Shown: one piece after another, positions 1 through 32,869 of the stretch | Layout of the letters: each line of letters begins with the position of its first letter | Position numbering within the stretch: position 1 is the first letter of the stretch | From: Haliclona indistincta | Lineage: Eukaryota > Porifera > Demospongiae > Haplosclerida > Chalinidae | Length of the DNA: 64,000 nucleotides | Direction: 5' to 3' | Assembly: GCA_964017065.1 (NCBI GenBank) | Contig: OZ024786.1 | Location: 11,474,578 to 11,538,577 of the forward strand | Position numbers and translations under genes: made by a program | Notes under the pieces: model-generated | Seen by the model: only the letters and a program-made list of their open reading frames with translations | What the model was told of the DNA's origin: nothing | Databases searched by the model: none

Positions 1-654
1 TGATCATTGACTCCGCCCACATCAGTTTTGAAACTGAACTCGGTTGTCGCTTTCTCTCTGCTCTGGGCGCTTCAGCGCGCAAGGTAGAGCCTAGAGGTAT
101 GAACAAGCAGTATATACTATACCCTGGGTAGCACTGATCTGTCTATGCTGACATCATGACCCACGGCAGGCGCGAACCGGACGACGGTGGCTACCCGATC
201 TCAGCCTGGGGCATAGGCTACTAGTTTCTTACACTACCCGGCGTAGGCTATACCCATAGGACCCTGTGCTGTTGACAACTGGACATTGTAACAAGCTAGA
301 AGCCTCTGTGATCGTGATATCAACATCAACATGCAAGCCTGGGACTAGTCTACGGACTAGCCATGGCATCATACACTGAGTTGTTAGTGTTAGTCTTTCT
401 TCATCCATCACAGTGCTAAGAAATATCATGTTGTCAACTCATACTCTCAACCTCTCTAACTAATTTAAACCTTTTCATTATTCTTGTGATTGCCGATAAT
501 AACATTCCATGTTCCTTGACTCTCTGTCTAGAGGCTATTGACCTTCTGATCTACTAGACTAGTATCTGCTGCTCACAGAGTTGTAAAAATGAAATAAGAG
601 CTAGCATAGCTAGAATACAGCTAATAAGTTCAAACTGATAGTGATAAAAAAAAG
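1..654. other. Non-coding, probably intron of gene A
   Basis: I see no exon, tRNA or recognisable repeat in this stretch. Confidence 0.4.
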
Positions 655-1576
655 TAACAGGAACAAGTAAAGTAAAAAAGTTTTAATAAAAAAAACTAAA
701 AAGTGTAGGGATGACGCTTGCAAAAGTAAAGGAACAAGATGGGATGATGCTTGCAAAAGTAAAGGAACAAGATGGGATGATGCTTGAAAAAGTAAAGGAA
801 CAAGATGGGATGATGCTTGCAAAAGTAAAGGAACAAGATGGGATGACGCTTGCAAAAGTAAAGGAACAAGATGGGATGATGCTTGCAAAAGTGAAGTATG
901 TAAAAGTCCCAAGTATCCCTACATCAGCGGCTTGAAGGAGGACGCAGTCCGATGAAGTAATTGACGGTTGTAAACAACTAGAGGTATCTGTGTTTGGAGG
1001 ACGCAGTCCGATGAAGTAATTGACGGTTGTAAACAACTAGAGGTATCTGTGTTTGGAGGACGCAGTCCGATGAAGTAGTTAACAGTTGTGAATAACTAGA
1101 GGTATCTGTGGTTTGGAAGACACTGTCACACAGTCCGATTAAGTAATTGACGGTTGTAAAAGGTATAGGAAGAGGATTCCGCATTTGTCAGTTACACGCC
1201 ATCGCAACAAGCCGCTGATGTAGGGATACTTGGGACTTTTACATACTTCACTTTTGCAAGCATCATCCCATCTTGTTCCTTTACTTTTGCAAGCGTCATC
1301 CCATCTTGTTCCTTTACTTTTGCAAGCATCATCCCATCTTGTTCCTTTACTTTTTCAAGCATCATCCCATCTTGTTCCTTTACTTTTGCAAGCATCATCC
1401 CATCTTGTTCCTTTACTTTTGCAAGCATCATCCCATCTTGTTCCTTTACTTTTTCAAGCATCATCCCATCTTGTTCCTTTACTTTTGCAAGCATCATCCC
1501 ATCTTGTTCCTTTACTTTTGCAAGCGTCATCCCTACACTTTTTAGTTTTTTTTATTAAAACTTTTTTACTTTACTT
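655..1576. repeat. Foldback element with minisatellite arms in an intron of gene A
   Basis: The outer ends are inverted copies of an A-rich sequence containing AAAAAGTGTAGGGATGACGC. Inside each arm is a 33-bp tandem repeat, about six units on the left (710-895) and about nine on the right (1253-1531), in opposite orientation. The matching intron of gene B lacks the element. The long ORFs it gives in several frames are by-products of a 33-bp period. Confidence 0.8.
937..1163. repeat. 59-bp tandem repeat in the loop of the foldback element
   Basis: Near-identical units beginning GGAGGACGCAGTCCGATGAA start at 937, 996 and 1055, with a diverged fourth. Confidence 0.75.
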
Positions 1577-1642
1577 TTATTATATGTTATTGGCTGTGTT
1601 ATCAAGTGATTATAACTTTTTCATTATTCCAACTTACTTTAG

Positions 1643-1764
1643 TTTTCTGCAAGTATAAGAGAAACTTTCTTGATGACCACGGCTGCTGCCTTGAACAGAT
1701 ACTGTCGAGCTAATACACAGCTATGCAGAGAAATATTCAGCAGAAAGAGACGTGTTTCTGAAAG
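1643..1764 (+). CDS. Gene A exon: juxtamembrane module, first half, with RKRR motif
   Basis: The exon is preceded by a TTTAG acceptor and followed by GTAAGG. It enters in phase 0 and leaves in phase 2. It encodes an amphipathic segment with two cysteines (NRYC..., QLC) and then SRKRR, a furin-type basic site. It is nearly identical to gene B exon 27219-27340. Confidence 0.8.
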
Positions 1765-4317
1765 GTAAGGGTTGCTTAACATGTGACACTTCTCTATACC
1801 ATTATGGAAACTGTCTGTAGTGATCACTTGCTGCGTATAACAGCCAGCTAGCTAGGGACCAAACAGTACAGTGGAACCTGTCTATAGTGGTCACTGTCTG
1901 CTTATAACAGCCAGCTAGCTAGGGACCAAACAGTACAGTGGTAGAGTGATTACTATATAATAGTTAGACAGCGAGTCCGAGGATCTACGCGATTTAGAAA
2001 CCCGAGGCCCGTTGCTATGGTTTCCGAGCGTAGCGAGGACACTATTCCAGCGGGCCGAGGGTTTCTAAACCGCGTGGATCCGATTGGACGAGCTGTCTAA
2101 CTTATTTAGAGTCTACTAGGTTACCTGTTTTGTAAACAACACTTGCAAGTCAACATGTCTGACTAGCGCACGATGCTGACTGCTCTGTCTGAGCAGCGAA
2201 CTAGCTGATTTAACATAAACAAAGCTTCCAGTTCGATGTAGGACAAACGGCAGTACCACTGACCTGCAACCAGCAAGCGTCGTCGACAAAAGATCGACCA
2301 GAACGATGGACGGTCGCCGCGCTCGAGCTAGCAGCATGGTAGGGGAGGGGCGCCAGGCTAGGGTGGAGCTTGTGGCAATATGGCGAGTGACCTGCGAGCG
2401 AGCAACACCGTCAAGGAATACTACGTTACCTGGAACATCAGCGTTCAGCGCTGTTTAGTTAGCATTCCATACTTTTAGTGAGCGTCTCTGGACTAATACA
2501 GTGTCCTTCGACATAGAAGCTGTAAGAAACGCACGTATACTGAGCCCATTACAGCAAACACACACTCAATTCTTTGCTTATGCCTGAACGCCTGAGGGTA
2601 CACTTAGAGCTTTGCTAGCGTGACTCTACAGGAATTAGAGTCACGCTGTTAACCAATCAAATTACAGTATTTCAAATCAGTAGACTCTAAATGATATTAC
2701 ATTTACATGTATGCTCCCAAGCCTATGACTTGACTAGGGAAACAGTGCAATATTGCTGTAGTGTAGTAGCCTACTTGATGTCTCATAATGATGGTGTTGT
2801 GACCACAAAGTTTACCTGACCATACTTCAGTTTACATAGTCATTCAATACTGTTGGTCAGCTGTATTGCCTAGACTGTCGGTCTTTTCATCAATGCTTCT
2901 CAATGTGTAGGCAAACTATCACAGTCCAACCCAGTGACATCGTCATTACATCAGTCATGGACTCACCTGAGGGTCTTCGGATTCAGTTCTACGTACGTGG
3001 AATGACCGGAGGAGTGATAAACCAGAATGACGTCGTGGAGGCTCTCAGGGTTAGTTATCCTGTGACTGTTAGACGTAGAAATGGAAATGCACTCGCACTA
3101 AATTACACTGCAGTAGTTGATCATGTTGGGACCATGGTCTCACTGCCTACTAGAGGTTTGGGTGAGACAATAAAGAAGCATATCCTAGCTACGAGATCAT
3201 TACTTTGATCTCATAGTTGCTTCCTGACTGATGTCTCGTGTTAAAACAAGTCTGGAGACCCACAATGATTATCCAGCAATTTTTCTTGACCGATTATTTT
3301 GTGTTTTGTGATAATATACACTATTAGTTGATTTCAAACTCTCTTAATTTGAAAGTTCGGGCCTTGTATGAATAGGTCCCCTCTCTACTCAATGTATTAC
3401 AAAAAGTTTATGTCTCTTTTTGTTATTATTTCACAGAGTAACACTGGTTTGTACCAAGATGCTGGTTTGACTATAGCCAGTGTCATGGCGGTGGGCGCCC
3501 CTCCAGTCCTCTCTGCTGGCGTTATTGCAGCCATTGTTGTTGGTGGCGTGGTCGCTATTCTCCTCATACTACTGATCCTACTGTTGCTGATACTCTGCTG
3601 CTGGAAAATGTGAGCAATTTTAGTGCTTCATGCTTTTTGTCTTGCCAGAGGAAAAGTTTGCATTGGAACCTCCATATAACGAACAAATGTTGTTGTCCGT
3701 TATATGGAGGTGTCCCTTACTATTGAGTTCAATCTGTATTGTGATAATTATGTACATCGGCATAATAATATTGTCCTTTATCGGGAGTGTGGTTCACCGT
3801 CACTTCAGCCTTGAAAAATGGAATGCCTACCACCAATGCCTACTATAAAATTTGATCATATGAAGGTGTACGTTTTTCACTCCAGCCTTGGCCTATTATA
3901 AAATTTGAAAATGTCAGTACCCTCTACGTTGATTATTACGAGACAGTTACCCACTTGATACCTTCTAGCTGCATGCAGTGGTCGATTTGAAGCTGAGACA
4001 TTTGAATATTGCTTGACAGAGCTTTTTTGTGTTTCAGGTGCCGTAAAAGTGAAGGAGGAAAATATGAGTTTGCTGAGCAAAAGAGCGCTGCTCAATTTAC
4101 AACAGCAACATCCGGTGAAGTGGTGATCCAAAACGCAGCTTTCGATGCCGGACAAAATCACTACACCAGTGAAAAGATGCGTGAAAGAGACGACGTATCT
4201 GTTCAAAGTGTGACTCTCAAGTTCGGTGGTGATAGCAGCGACGAAGAAGAAATCACTAGCAGCAGTAGACAAGGAAAAAATGGTGTAAATCATGACGAAA
4301 AGGAGACTTTCCTTTGA
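1643..4317 (+). CDS. Gene A, 3' part: membrane-anchored modular protein (paralog of gene B)
   Basis: Only the last four coding exons are in the window: 1643-1764, 2911-3049, 3437-3609 and 4038-4317. Their lengths (122, 139, 173 and 280 nt) and phases match the last four exons of gene B exactly, and the reading frame stays open across all splices (GT-AG throughout). They encode a juxtamembrane module with an RKRR site, a single hydrophobic helix followed by Cys-Cys-Trp-Lys, and a cytoplasmic tail of about 90 residues ending ETFL. The protein is inferred to be a type I membrane protein whose ectodomain is coded left of the window. The family resembles NIDO-AMOP-VWD-EGF membrane proteins by analogy with gene B. 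Upstream exons cannot be seen, so the ectodomain of gene A is unknown. Confidence 0.8.
1807..1945. repeat. 67-bp minisatellite, two copies
   Basis: Two units containing CAGCCAGCTAGCTAGGGACC, at the position where gene B has about eleven copies. Confidence 0.7.
1957..2106. mobile_element. Small palindromic inverted-repeat element
   Basis: The arms of about 50 bp start GTTAGACAGC and end GCTGTCTAAC, and run inward through CGCG.TTTAGAAACCC. It is non-autonomous. The gene B intron lacks it. Confidence 0.65.
2107..2910. other. Intron of gene A without coding content
   Basis: It contains a small hairpin (AGCGTGACTCTA / TAGAGTCACGCT near 2618-2649) and, at 2772-2773, the TA empty site corresponding to the element at 28208-28630 in gene B. 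Confidence 0.5.
2911..3049 (+). CDS. Gene A exon: juxtamembrane module, second half (SEA-like?)
   Basis: The 139-nt exon joins in phase 2 to the preceding one and ends in phase 0 at a GTTAGT donor. It encodes alternating beta-like segments (VTSVMDSPEGL, IQFYVRG) and a short helix (NDVVEALR). The size and position just before the membrane suggest a SEA-like module, but the classical SEA autocleavage motif is not seen, so the assignment is tentative. Confidence 0.75.
3437..3609 (+). CDS. Gene A exon: transmembrane helix
   Basis: The exon encodes a linker (NTGLYQDAGLTIAS) and then a strongly hydrophobic stretch of Val, Ile and Leu of about 25 residues ending CCWK, typical of a single-pass membrane anchor. 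Acceptor TTTCACAG, donor GTGAGC; phase 0 in, phase 2 out. Confidence 0.85.
4038..4317 (+). CDS. Gene A terminal exon: cytoplasmic tail
   Basis: The acceptor is TTTCAG and the stop is TGA at 4315-4317. The tail is hydrophilic, begins CRKSEGGKYEF, contains an acidic Ser/Asp/Glu patch (DSSDEEE, a possible CK2-type site) and ends HDEKETFL. No ITAM or ITIM pattern is seen. It is about 95% identical to the tail of gene B. Confidence 0.85.
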
Positions 4318-5003
4318 ACTCAGATTAATAGGAACACTCTCTATTAATACTAATAGTATTATTCTATGCTTTGTCAGTTTGTGTTGAGTACAATTAGTGC
4401 TATAATAACCATTATTGTGCATTGTTTGTTTGTTTGTTATGCAATCGTGTATAGCGCTGGTTATATAGTACTGTGATTTACTAGTCGATAAAGCATACAC
4501 GAAAGTCGTGGAAGTCACTTTGCTATAGTTACTGTTGTCTTTATTCACATGATGGAGAATGATCAGAGACTGAATGATTCGGTCTAAATTTCTCACTTCT
4601 TTATGCACATTCGGCAAATTTGAACACTGGTTCATGAGACGTAAGTACCAGAACTAGCTAGTTAGGAACAACAGTAGCTGCATAGGTGAGTGGTGTATGT
4701 GTACCTACTAGTCATAGCTGCTGTCAACTTGTTCAAGTATCGAATGAGCTGTTTGAATGGCAGCTCATTCTGTCAAACACACCCTTTCCTTTTGAAGCAT
4801 AATTGAGTCAACTTGGAGGGCATACATGATGATGTCAGTATTAATCCATTCATGCTGTACATTGGATTTAGTGTGCTTTTTGTCAAATGAAATAACTTGT
4901 ATTGTGATTTGTGAAGTGGTACGATTTAACGTGCTAACTGTGCTCAGTGTACAGAAAGAAATAATTATGTAGATGTGACTGATGCACCAACCTTAACATG
5001 CAT
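4318..5003. other. 3' flank of gene A
   Basis: Similar to the sequence after gene B (30293-30900), so it was duplicated with the genes. No further gene and no clear polyadenylation signal were found. Confidence 0.45.
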
Positions 5004-5604
5004 TTAACCCTTTTAATTTCTGACTTATTTCGTCTAAATTTTGACCTGCTCTAAACTGGTAGTTTGTCTTGCAATTTTCTCCACCATCCCGTACGCTAGC
5101 TGTTCCAAACTAGCACCCTCTTCTCCTGGCATATAAAATTTTACGACCATGTGCTAAACTCCAAGTTGGCCACTCCCACTTCGGAACTGAAGCCACTTAA
5201 GTGTTGCGGCCTCGTCATTTTTTAGCTGATTTTGGTCTTCGTCTAGCCATGGTGAATGATACAAAAACCTGGTGGTGTCCAGGTGAGCAAACAGGACAGT
5301 TTAGACCATAGTCAATGCAAAGTGTGCGGTTCCGGTCATCCTGAAGCCACAAAAATGCAAAAAATTCGCCTCGGCGCTTGGCGCCTTTCGGTTCCGCTCT
5401 ACGGGATACAAGCCTATGTCAATCTTCGGTCACAGTAATGTTTTAGTTGAATAAGCGCGAGAAACAATTTTTTAAGGAAAATTCCCATTCTACACTTTGG
5501 ATTAATTTGAGATTTCTGAGGCACTCTACACACTATTTATGATGTCCAATGTAGGTGGTACTAATTATGACGCCTAAAGGCGTCATTAGGGGTTAAAGGG
5601 TTAA
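5004..5604. mobile_element. TTAA-flanked inverted-repeat element (family T1), copy 1
   Basis: Ends TTAACCCTTTTA and AAAGGGTTAA. The interior carries GGAACTGAAGCC.CTTAAGTG and a shared CCTGGTGGTGTCCAGGTGAG segment. The TTAA ends suggest piggyBac-type mobilisation. Other copies lie at 12395, 35684 and 49372. Confidence 0.7.
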
Positions 5605-5869
5605 TGGTGTGCTGTTTTAAATCGCATTAGAAACTAGAGTTCTAATGAACACATACCCGTGCGCTGAGCTAGGAGCTAAACACCTGCATTACTGCAACAG
5701 ACCTAGCCCATAGACAGCTCCAGAACAATAGATGATAGCATACATGCACTAACAATTGATTGGCACATCACAGAAGGCCTCAAGAAAGGTTGATACTGTA
5801 GCTATAATAAGATTTTGCGCGCGCATCTCTCTGGTCTCTCTGGGCTCTGACGTACTGTACATGTGAGAC

Positions 5870-5960
5870 TGAGTGAGGACATCGACATGGATAGGAGGTT
5901 GGGTGACACACCCACAATACCGTAAAGTGCTCTTACAAGGACACGTAGCTTTAGATAGCC
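5870..5960. repeat. Dispersed repeat shared in inverse orientation with 37059-37145
   Basis: The GGTGACACACCCACAATACCG and CTCTTACAAGGACACGTAGC segments reappear inverted near 37.1 kb. Nature unknown. Confidence 0.5.
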
Positions 5961-6179
5961 ATGAATTAGCCGCTCGAACAAGGCTTGCCAGCACAGAAAG
6001 CGTCTTCTTGTGACTATAAATTCAGTGAAGAAGCTGCAGAGAGAGTTTTTGTGGAGATTTTCGAGCGGTGAGACGTAAACAAGCGTGTTTTTTGTCCACA
6101 CACAAACACACATACCGACGGACACAAACGCATAACCCTGGCGCATACTGCGCACGTGTAATAATTATGCATGTACTTT

Positions 6180-6262
6180 TCACACACACACACGCACGCA
6201 CACACACACACACACACGCACACGCAACACACACACACACACACACGCAACACACACACTAA
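6180..6262. repeat. CA microsatellite
   Basis: Interrupted (CA)n with CG and AA variants. Short ORFs of His/Thr or Cys/Val from it are not genes. Confidence 0.9.
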
Positions 6263-6326
6263 TCTGCAGTGGAACTACAAGGTTCACTGGAAAAAAGTTC
6301 AGTCCTTTTCTGGATTCGTTGATACA

Positions 6327-6464
6327 GGAAATTTGTCAGGAAACATCACATTTCTGCTGCATGTGGTGGTACAGTATAGATCCAAATTTCCTAAAATGCA
6401 GGAAATTTGGATCTATACTATACCACCCTGCAGCAGTAAATGTGAAGTTTCCTGACAAATTTCC
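6327..6464. mobile_element. Palindromic inverted-repeat element
   Basis: About 64-bp arms starting GGAAATTTGTCAGGAAAC and ending with its inverse. A partial, diverged relative of this segment is at 30950-31080. Confidence 0.7.
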
Positions 6465-8649
6465 TATGCAGTCACATCAGGAAATGCAAATTTTCCCTGT
6501 GGCTATACTATTATTTCCTTTTGATTCAGATAGGCTCAATTAATTGGGCCTATCTGAATCATATCTGAGCCTATCCGAGCATAATAATAATATCTGGGCC
6601 TATCTTAATCATATCTGAATCATACCATAACTATTCTTGTTATTATTAAATTACATAGCTTGCTTTGACATGCCTGGTAAATATCTGGGTCTTCAATATC
6701 TGAGCATTTCTCCTGTTTGTAAGTGTTGCTAACCACAAGTTGACTTGACCACTTATACAGTTTACATAACAACATGATTATTGCAATGCTGTTGTAGGGC
6801 TGAAGTGCAGCCAATAGCTAATAGTTCAGCCTAAAGCTATAATCCATTTCATATTCCTGAGAATTCCAGTTACCTCATGACCTGGGGTTAAAGTCACACA
6901 CTTGGATGTTATGTCCTGCATGGCTCTGCATGTACACTGCTTATAGCTACACAGTATACTTATAGGAAGAGTCTGGGTTTGTAGATAAGAGACCGACAGA
7001 CAGAGTACATGTACAATAACTATTCTTGTTATTATTAAATTACATAGCTACCCATAGCTTGCCTGGGTAGAAACAGATTTTAATAAGCAAGAATGCAATG
7101 CTTGCCTGGTAAATATCTGAGCCCTGGAGGAAGGGATGTGTACACGATGCATGATTTGGGATCATATTTCCTCATGAGCATCCTGGCTTCCTCACTGTAA
7201 TATATTATGCTCCCTTTGACCTTAGCTGATTAAATTCCAGCCATCAGTAAACCATTGACCTTGGCTGATTGAATTCCAGCCACCATTAAACATTAATGTT
7301 GGGTTAGCTATTTCCTTCTTACAAATAGCTATCACAAAATTAAATCAGTTATAATTTTCTCATACCTTGATTTTTCTTTATTCTTGATTCTTCCTCATTC
7401 CACAATTTGAACTTAACCCCATTTTAGTCAAACCACAGGCTCTCCTCTGCATTCACATGACTATAATAGCATAGCTATATAATTATTGTTGAAACAAGGC
7501 CACCATGTAGTCTGGCATGGACTAAGTGCACAATAAACGACATGCATGCGTTAACTACATACATTGTGAAAACTGCAGTCAAGAGTATAGAATTAACTAT
7601 TATCATTATACTATGTAACCTATGCTATGCTATTATACTCTTGATCCAGCTGTTTATGCTTTGAAATGTAATTGCATAGATTCTACAGTTGAACCCTCAC
7701 TGTGTGAACCCCTACTGACATAAGGACACCCACCCTACTGCATGTGGACACTGCATGATATTATAAATACTTAACTGTATTATAATGACCCCTGAGATCA
7801 GAACACCTCTCTAATCAGGATAGTGTTTGTGGATCCAATGGTGTTTGGATTAGAAGGGCTGCACTGTGCATCTATTGCTACATAGTCTTTCAGTATTATG
7901 GTTATTTCTGAAAATCAAATATGGAACGTATATTTCCATTTTGTATACTGTCTTGTGACAATTGCAACATACAACTTTTGCATTCTGATGAATTTGCTGT
8001 TGGTAATGTAAACATGCAGTTAGCTTGTCAACTAAGCAGGCAGTGTCCTGAAGGCAGCATGATCACAGGTAAGGCCTCAACTTCCTACCTATTCAATGAA
8101 CAGATTTCACAAAACCCTCGGCGTATCATGCACATTGTATAGCCTCGTACCCAGCACATTGTAGTGTTTGGAGCAACTATAGTGCCAACCTGCTGGCTAA
8201 GCAAAGTGCTGACCACAAGGTGTGTCACAAGGTAGGCGTGACCATGAACACATGAGTAGGCAGCCATTACTGTAGTGTAGGCAATGTCTACGCACCCTCA
8301 GAGATGTCTTGCAGTTTAGTTAGAATCTACAAGTACTTAGATAGTCAACTATGGGCACTTTTGTAGTCAGAGAGATTCAAGATGGCCCGGCAAGGCTAGC
8401 CTGGCAGCCATAACTCGAGAGCGAAACCACTTTAACAAATCCACGAGTCACATTGCAAGCCATTGTCGTTCTTATCATGCTCATAACCTTACCAGCGCGT
8501 AGAAGTGATTGTTGGTCTCTGCAGTTCCGCCAGTTCGATGAACGAACGACAGAGCAAGCACCATAACTCTTGCGCATGCGCCGAGGGTTAACGAAGGAAC
8601 GCGGGTACGAACGACTGAGCCGGAGCAAAAATTAAACAGAAATCTGACT
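6465..8649. other. Intergenic A-B region
   Basis: No gene is supported. Long parts (about 6600-8045) align by eye with 31150-32860 between genes B and C, so this is an old duplicated spacer with short common repeats such as CTCTCTAATCAGGA. Confidence 0.5.
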
Positions 8650-9932
8650 AGCTCTATTTGCTCATGTATAACAGAATAATAACTGCAAGGTTGTTGCAGA
8701 ATGATCCTGCATTCCCATGGTTACAGAACGACCTTGCAAATATTTACGTGACTCCGGCCGCATGCCGGGATAAATTGTTGGTAATGTCCAGCTCTCTCTC
8801 ATTAGTTCCAGTAGCATCCTAGGGCAGTATGCAGTAAATGCGGCCTGGATCTTCAAATAAACCGGCAACCAGAGTCCAGTTACAATTGTGAATTCGAGAC
8901 TGTAACCGAGACCGACCATCAAAAACGGTGCGTTGTTATCATCGCTAAGTGTAAATGTGCATACGGTAGATGCAAGAGCAGAAACAATTAGGGCTACAAT
9001 GCTAATGATATTCACCGTTGTGTAATGATATTCGCAACAGCAGTAATGATAATCATCGCTGTGTATAGGTAAACTCGTAGAAAATGTACAACGCCGCCGT
9101 TTTCTGCAATGCCTCCATGATCTATGATGTTTCAGAACTCAGAACTGCGCCAGACCGGTGCAGTTTTATTTTTAATTGTTGATAGTAGTACAACATCTGG
9201 CACTTCCCAAGTACTAGTCTCTCTACTATTATCAACCTTTGATAATAAAACTAAACCTGTCTGGCCCAGTTCTGAAGTTGCTAGTGTAAACGCACTATTT
9301 AATAGTGCGTTTACACTAACAACTCAGAATACGTAACGAACTCTTGGTAGATGTACATGGTTATGTTAGCAGCCAGAGTTCATTACATGTTTGCCGGGCT
9401 TTTTGTATCTGCATTCATGATCGGCGATATATTATACATCGTGCTACTGTAGTTTTTGGTGTATAAGCGGACAGCTTCGTATATGTTCGTGTGTATAGAT
9501 AATTGAAGTACAAGTGTATGTTTCGTCTTACATATAGCTACAGCTAATTTCGTGTGAATTTCGCAGATGCAGGGACATTGGTGTTATCAATCAGTAAAAT
9601 GTAGTCGAACGTTTGACATCATTTTCAAAAACATGCACCTTTGCTGTTGATATAATTTATTCAATGTAGTTATATACTGCTACACATAGCTCATGCAGGC
9701 ATGTACTGCACTGCATTATTGGTCACGTAATGCACTTGTGATGTTTTGGTCTAAATATGTTTGCTATTATTGAATTAACTCATAATTATTCACTGATGCT
9801 ATCAAGTATACATGTAACTGTCCCAACCTTTAAAAACATAATCTAGTTGAAGACAATAGCTTGCCAAGTCGTTTGCTATGTACATGCATTCCATAATTAT
9901 TATTATGTACTCCATGTTATTAATTTTTTTAG
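8650..9932 (+). promoter_or_regulatory. Putative promoter/5' UTR region of gene B
   Basis: Blocks here (about 8690-9015, 9350-9520 and 9560-9840) can be aligned by eye with the region upstream of gene C (32930-33862), while a palindromic insertion (about 9070-9345) is absent there. Conservation between paralogs and the acceptor at the ATG suggest this contains the promoter and a 5' UTR exon. No TATA box or initiator could be fixed. Confidence 0.35.
9070..9345. mobile_element. Inverted-repeat insertion upstream of gene B
   Basis: Contains inverted CAGAACTG...CAGTTCTG arms and a perfect 35-bp palindrome at 9283-9317 (AGTGTAAACGCACTATT on one side). It is absent from the corresponding position before gene C. 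Confidence 0.55.
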
Positions 9933-30292
<20,360 letters not shown>

Positions 30293-32869
30293 ACTCAGAT
30301 TAATAGGAACACTCACTATTAATACTAATAGTATTATTCTATGCTTTGTCAGTTTGTGTTGAGTACAATTAGTGCTATAATAACCATTATTGTGCATTGT
30401 TTGTTTTGTTATGCAATCGTGTATAGCGCTGGTTATATAGTACTGTGATTTGCTAGTCGATAAAGCATACACGAAAGTCACGAAAGTAGAAGTATAGTCA
30501 ATGTTGTCTTTATTCACATGATGGAGAAAGGTCAGAGACTGATGATTCCGTCTAAATTTCTCACTTCTTTTGTGCCCGTTAGGCAAATTTGAACACTGGT
30601 TCATGAGACGTAAGTACATGTACCAGAACTAGCTAGCCAGGGACATCAGTAGCTGCATGGGTGAGTTGTGTCTGTGTACCTACTAGTCATAGCTACTGTC
30701 AACTTGTTCAAATAGAATTATAACAGAATGAGCTGTTTGAATGACAGCTCATTCTGTCAAACACACCCTTTCCTTTTGAAGCATAATTGAGTCAACTTGG
30801 AGGGCAAACCTGACAATGTCAGTATTAATCCATTCATGCTGTACATTGGAATTTAGTGAGATTTTTGTCAAAATGAAATAACTTGTATTGTGAAGTAGCA
30901 CGATGTAACGTGCTCAGTGGAAATATGCAAGGACTTTACATAACACACACACACTAATCTGCAGTGGAACTACGAGGTTCACTGTAAAAAGTTCAGTGCT
31001 AAAATGCAGGAAATTTGGATCTATACTATGCCACCCTTCAGCAGTAAATTTTCAAATTTCCTGTGCAGTCTAATCAGGAAATGCAACTTTTTCCCAGTGG
31101 TGGAATAGAGATCTATCTTTTAAGTTTGTAGTCAGAGGTCATCTATTGACAATGAATGAAGTTGGATTATATATAAATGCATCACTTAAAATATTTCCTT
31201 TTGTTCAAATAGGCCCATCTTAGTGTAATTTTGTGTCTCCTGTTTGTGAGTGTTGCTAACCACAAGTTTACTCGACCACTTGTACAGTTTACATAACAAC
31301 ACAAAGCTGTTGTAGGGTTGAGGTGGTCCGCAGCCAATAGCTACATGCATATCATATTCCATTGAGCTCATTACCTGGGGTCATAGTGATGTGTTGTCCT
31401 GGCTTATAGAACTACACAGGTATACCTAGAAGATAGGAAAAGTCTGGGTTTGTAGGTAAAAAGAGGCCGACAGACAGAGTACATGTACAATAACTATTCT
31501 TGTTATTACTATAGCTTGCTTTGACATGCCTGGTTGGGTAAATATCTGAGCCCTGGAGGAAGAGATGTGTAAATGATGGGATCATATTTCCTCACAATTA
31601 AGCATCCTGGCTTCCTGTCTGTACTGCATCTGCTCTCTTTGACCTTAGGTGATTAACTGAATTCCAGCCATCATTACTCTTTCCTTATTAGCAATTGGAT
31701 AATGCAAGTTCATTGCCAATGAGCATGCAACACTACATATCATATCTCAAGCTATTTCTCACTACAAACTTGGAATAAATAATCATCCACATCACTGCAC
31801 TAAAATCACAAATTAAGTTAGTGATGATTCCCTCAAGCCTTGATTCTTCCTCATTCCTGCACCTTGCAGTGACCTCTACATGCACGGACAACTCTAAATC
31901 AGTCATGCAGTGTAATAATTCTAGCTACAACACTGGAAAGATATGCTTTCAACTTACCATACAATATCATAGTGACCATACTCAACTAATGAGTGCAGCT
32001 TAAGTTTCAGGACTTGGGAAATTGCAAGATTTGTATAATGATACAAGAAATGTAGAGGCTTAGTATGTATAGCTTAGTAACTCAGATTTTGGACTCATGC
32101 AGGCTGTGATCATATACATGTATTGCGGCAAAAGTGTGTACTATGTGACATAATGGGCTTGGATCTTGTTAATATGCTTATTAGCTGCAGATAGAATGCT
32201 CACCATTTGAACTACCCACATTTTAGTCAAACCACAGGCTCTCCTCTTCACTCACATGTCTATGAATACGATTAAAAACAGCATATAGTTATTGTTAACA
32301 TGGTCACCATTCTCTTTTGTCTGGCATGGACTAAGTACACAATAAACCACATGCATGCTTGACCTGCACATTGTGAATACTGCAGTCAGGGGTATAAAAC
32401 TAACTAACTATTATACTCTTGCTCCAGCTGTTCATGGTTATTGCATAGATACTACATCACTCACTGTGGGCACCCCTTAGATAAGGACATCGTACTGGTT
32501 TGTGGACACTGCTTGATATGATCCCAGAAACACTTTGTATGTATAACAACCTCTGAAATCAGGACACCTCCCTAATCAGGACACTGCAATTTTATGGGTC
32601 CAAGGGTTTTCGGATTAGAGGAGCTCCGCTGCATATCTATTGTTATAATTATTATTATTATTATTTATAGCTAGTCTTTCAGTATTACAGTTATTTCTGA
32701 AATTCAAATATGGAACGTACATCTCATTTTATATACTTGTGACAATTGCAAAAAATAACTTTTGCCATGTGATAAATTTGCTGTTGGTAATGTAAACACA
32801 CAGTAATTAGCTTGTCAACTATAGAAATGCGGCGTCCTGCATGCTGAGCTGCACCATGATCACAGGTAA
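30293..32869. other. Intergenic B-C region
   Basis: No gene is supported. Blocks align with the A-B spacer, without several of its inserted elements, so this is the shorter and probably more ancestral form. Confidence 0.45.

Noticed and set aside
711..1545. Open frames with an 11-residue repeat (KVKEQDGMMLA type) on both strands
   Set aside because: They come from a 33-bp tandem repeat in an inverted-repeat element; all frames of a repeat with period divisible by three stay open. No start context, splice sites or family.
3877..4635. 252-codon open frame on the - strand, with a similar one at 29822-30619
   Set aside because: It is antisense to the cytoplasmic-tail exons of genes A and B, and is conserved only because the tail exon and flank are duplicated. 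The sense exon has correct splicing and a conserved stop.
6068..6262. His/Thr- or Cys/Val-rich open frames
   Set aside because: CA/GT microsatellite translation; likewise at 20171-20548, 23583-23867 and 24289-24735.
8662..9015. 117-codon - strand open frame upstream of gene B with hydrophobic start
   Set aside because: The corresponding region before gene C is only partly open (87 codons) with indels breaking the frame, which argues for conserved noncoding sequence instead.
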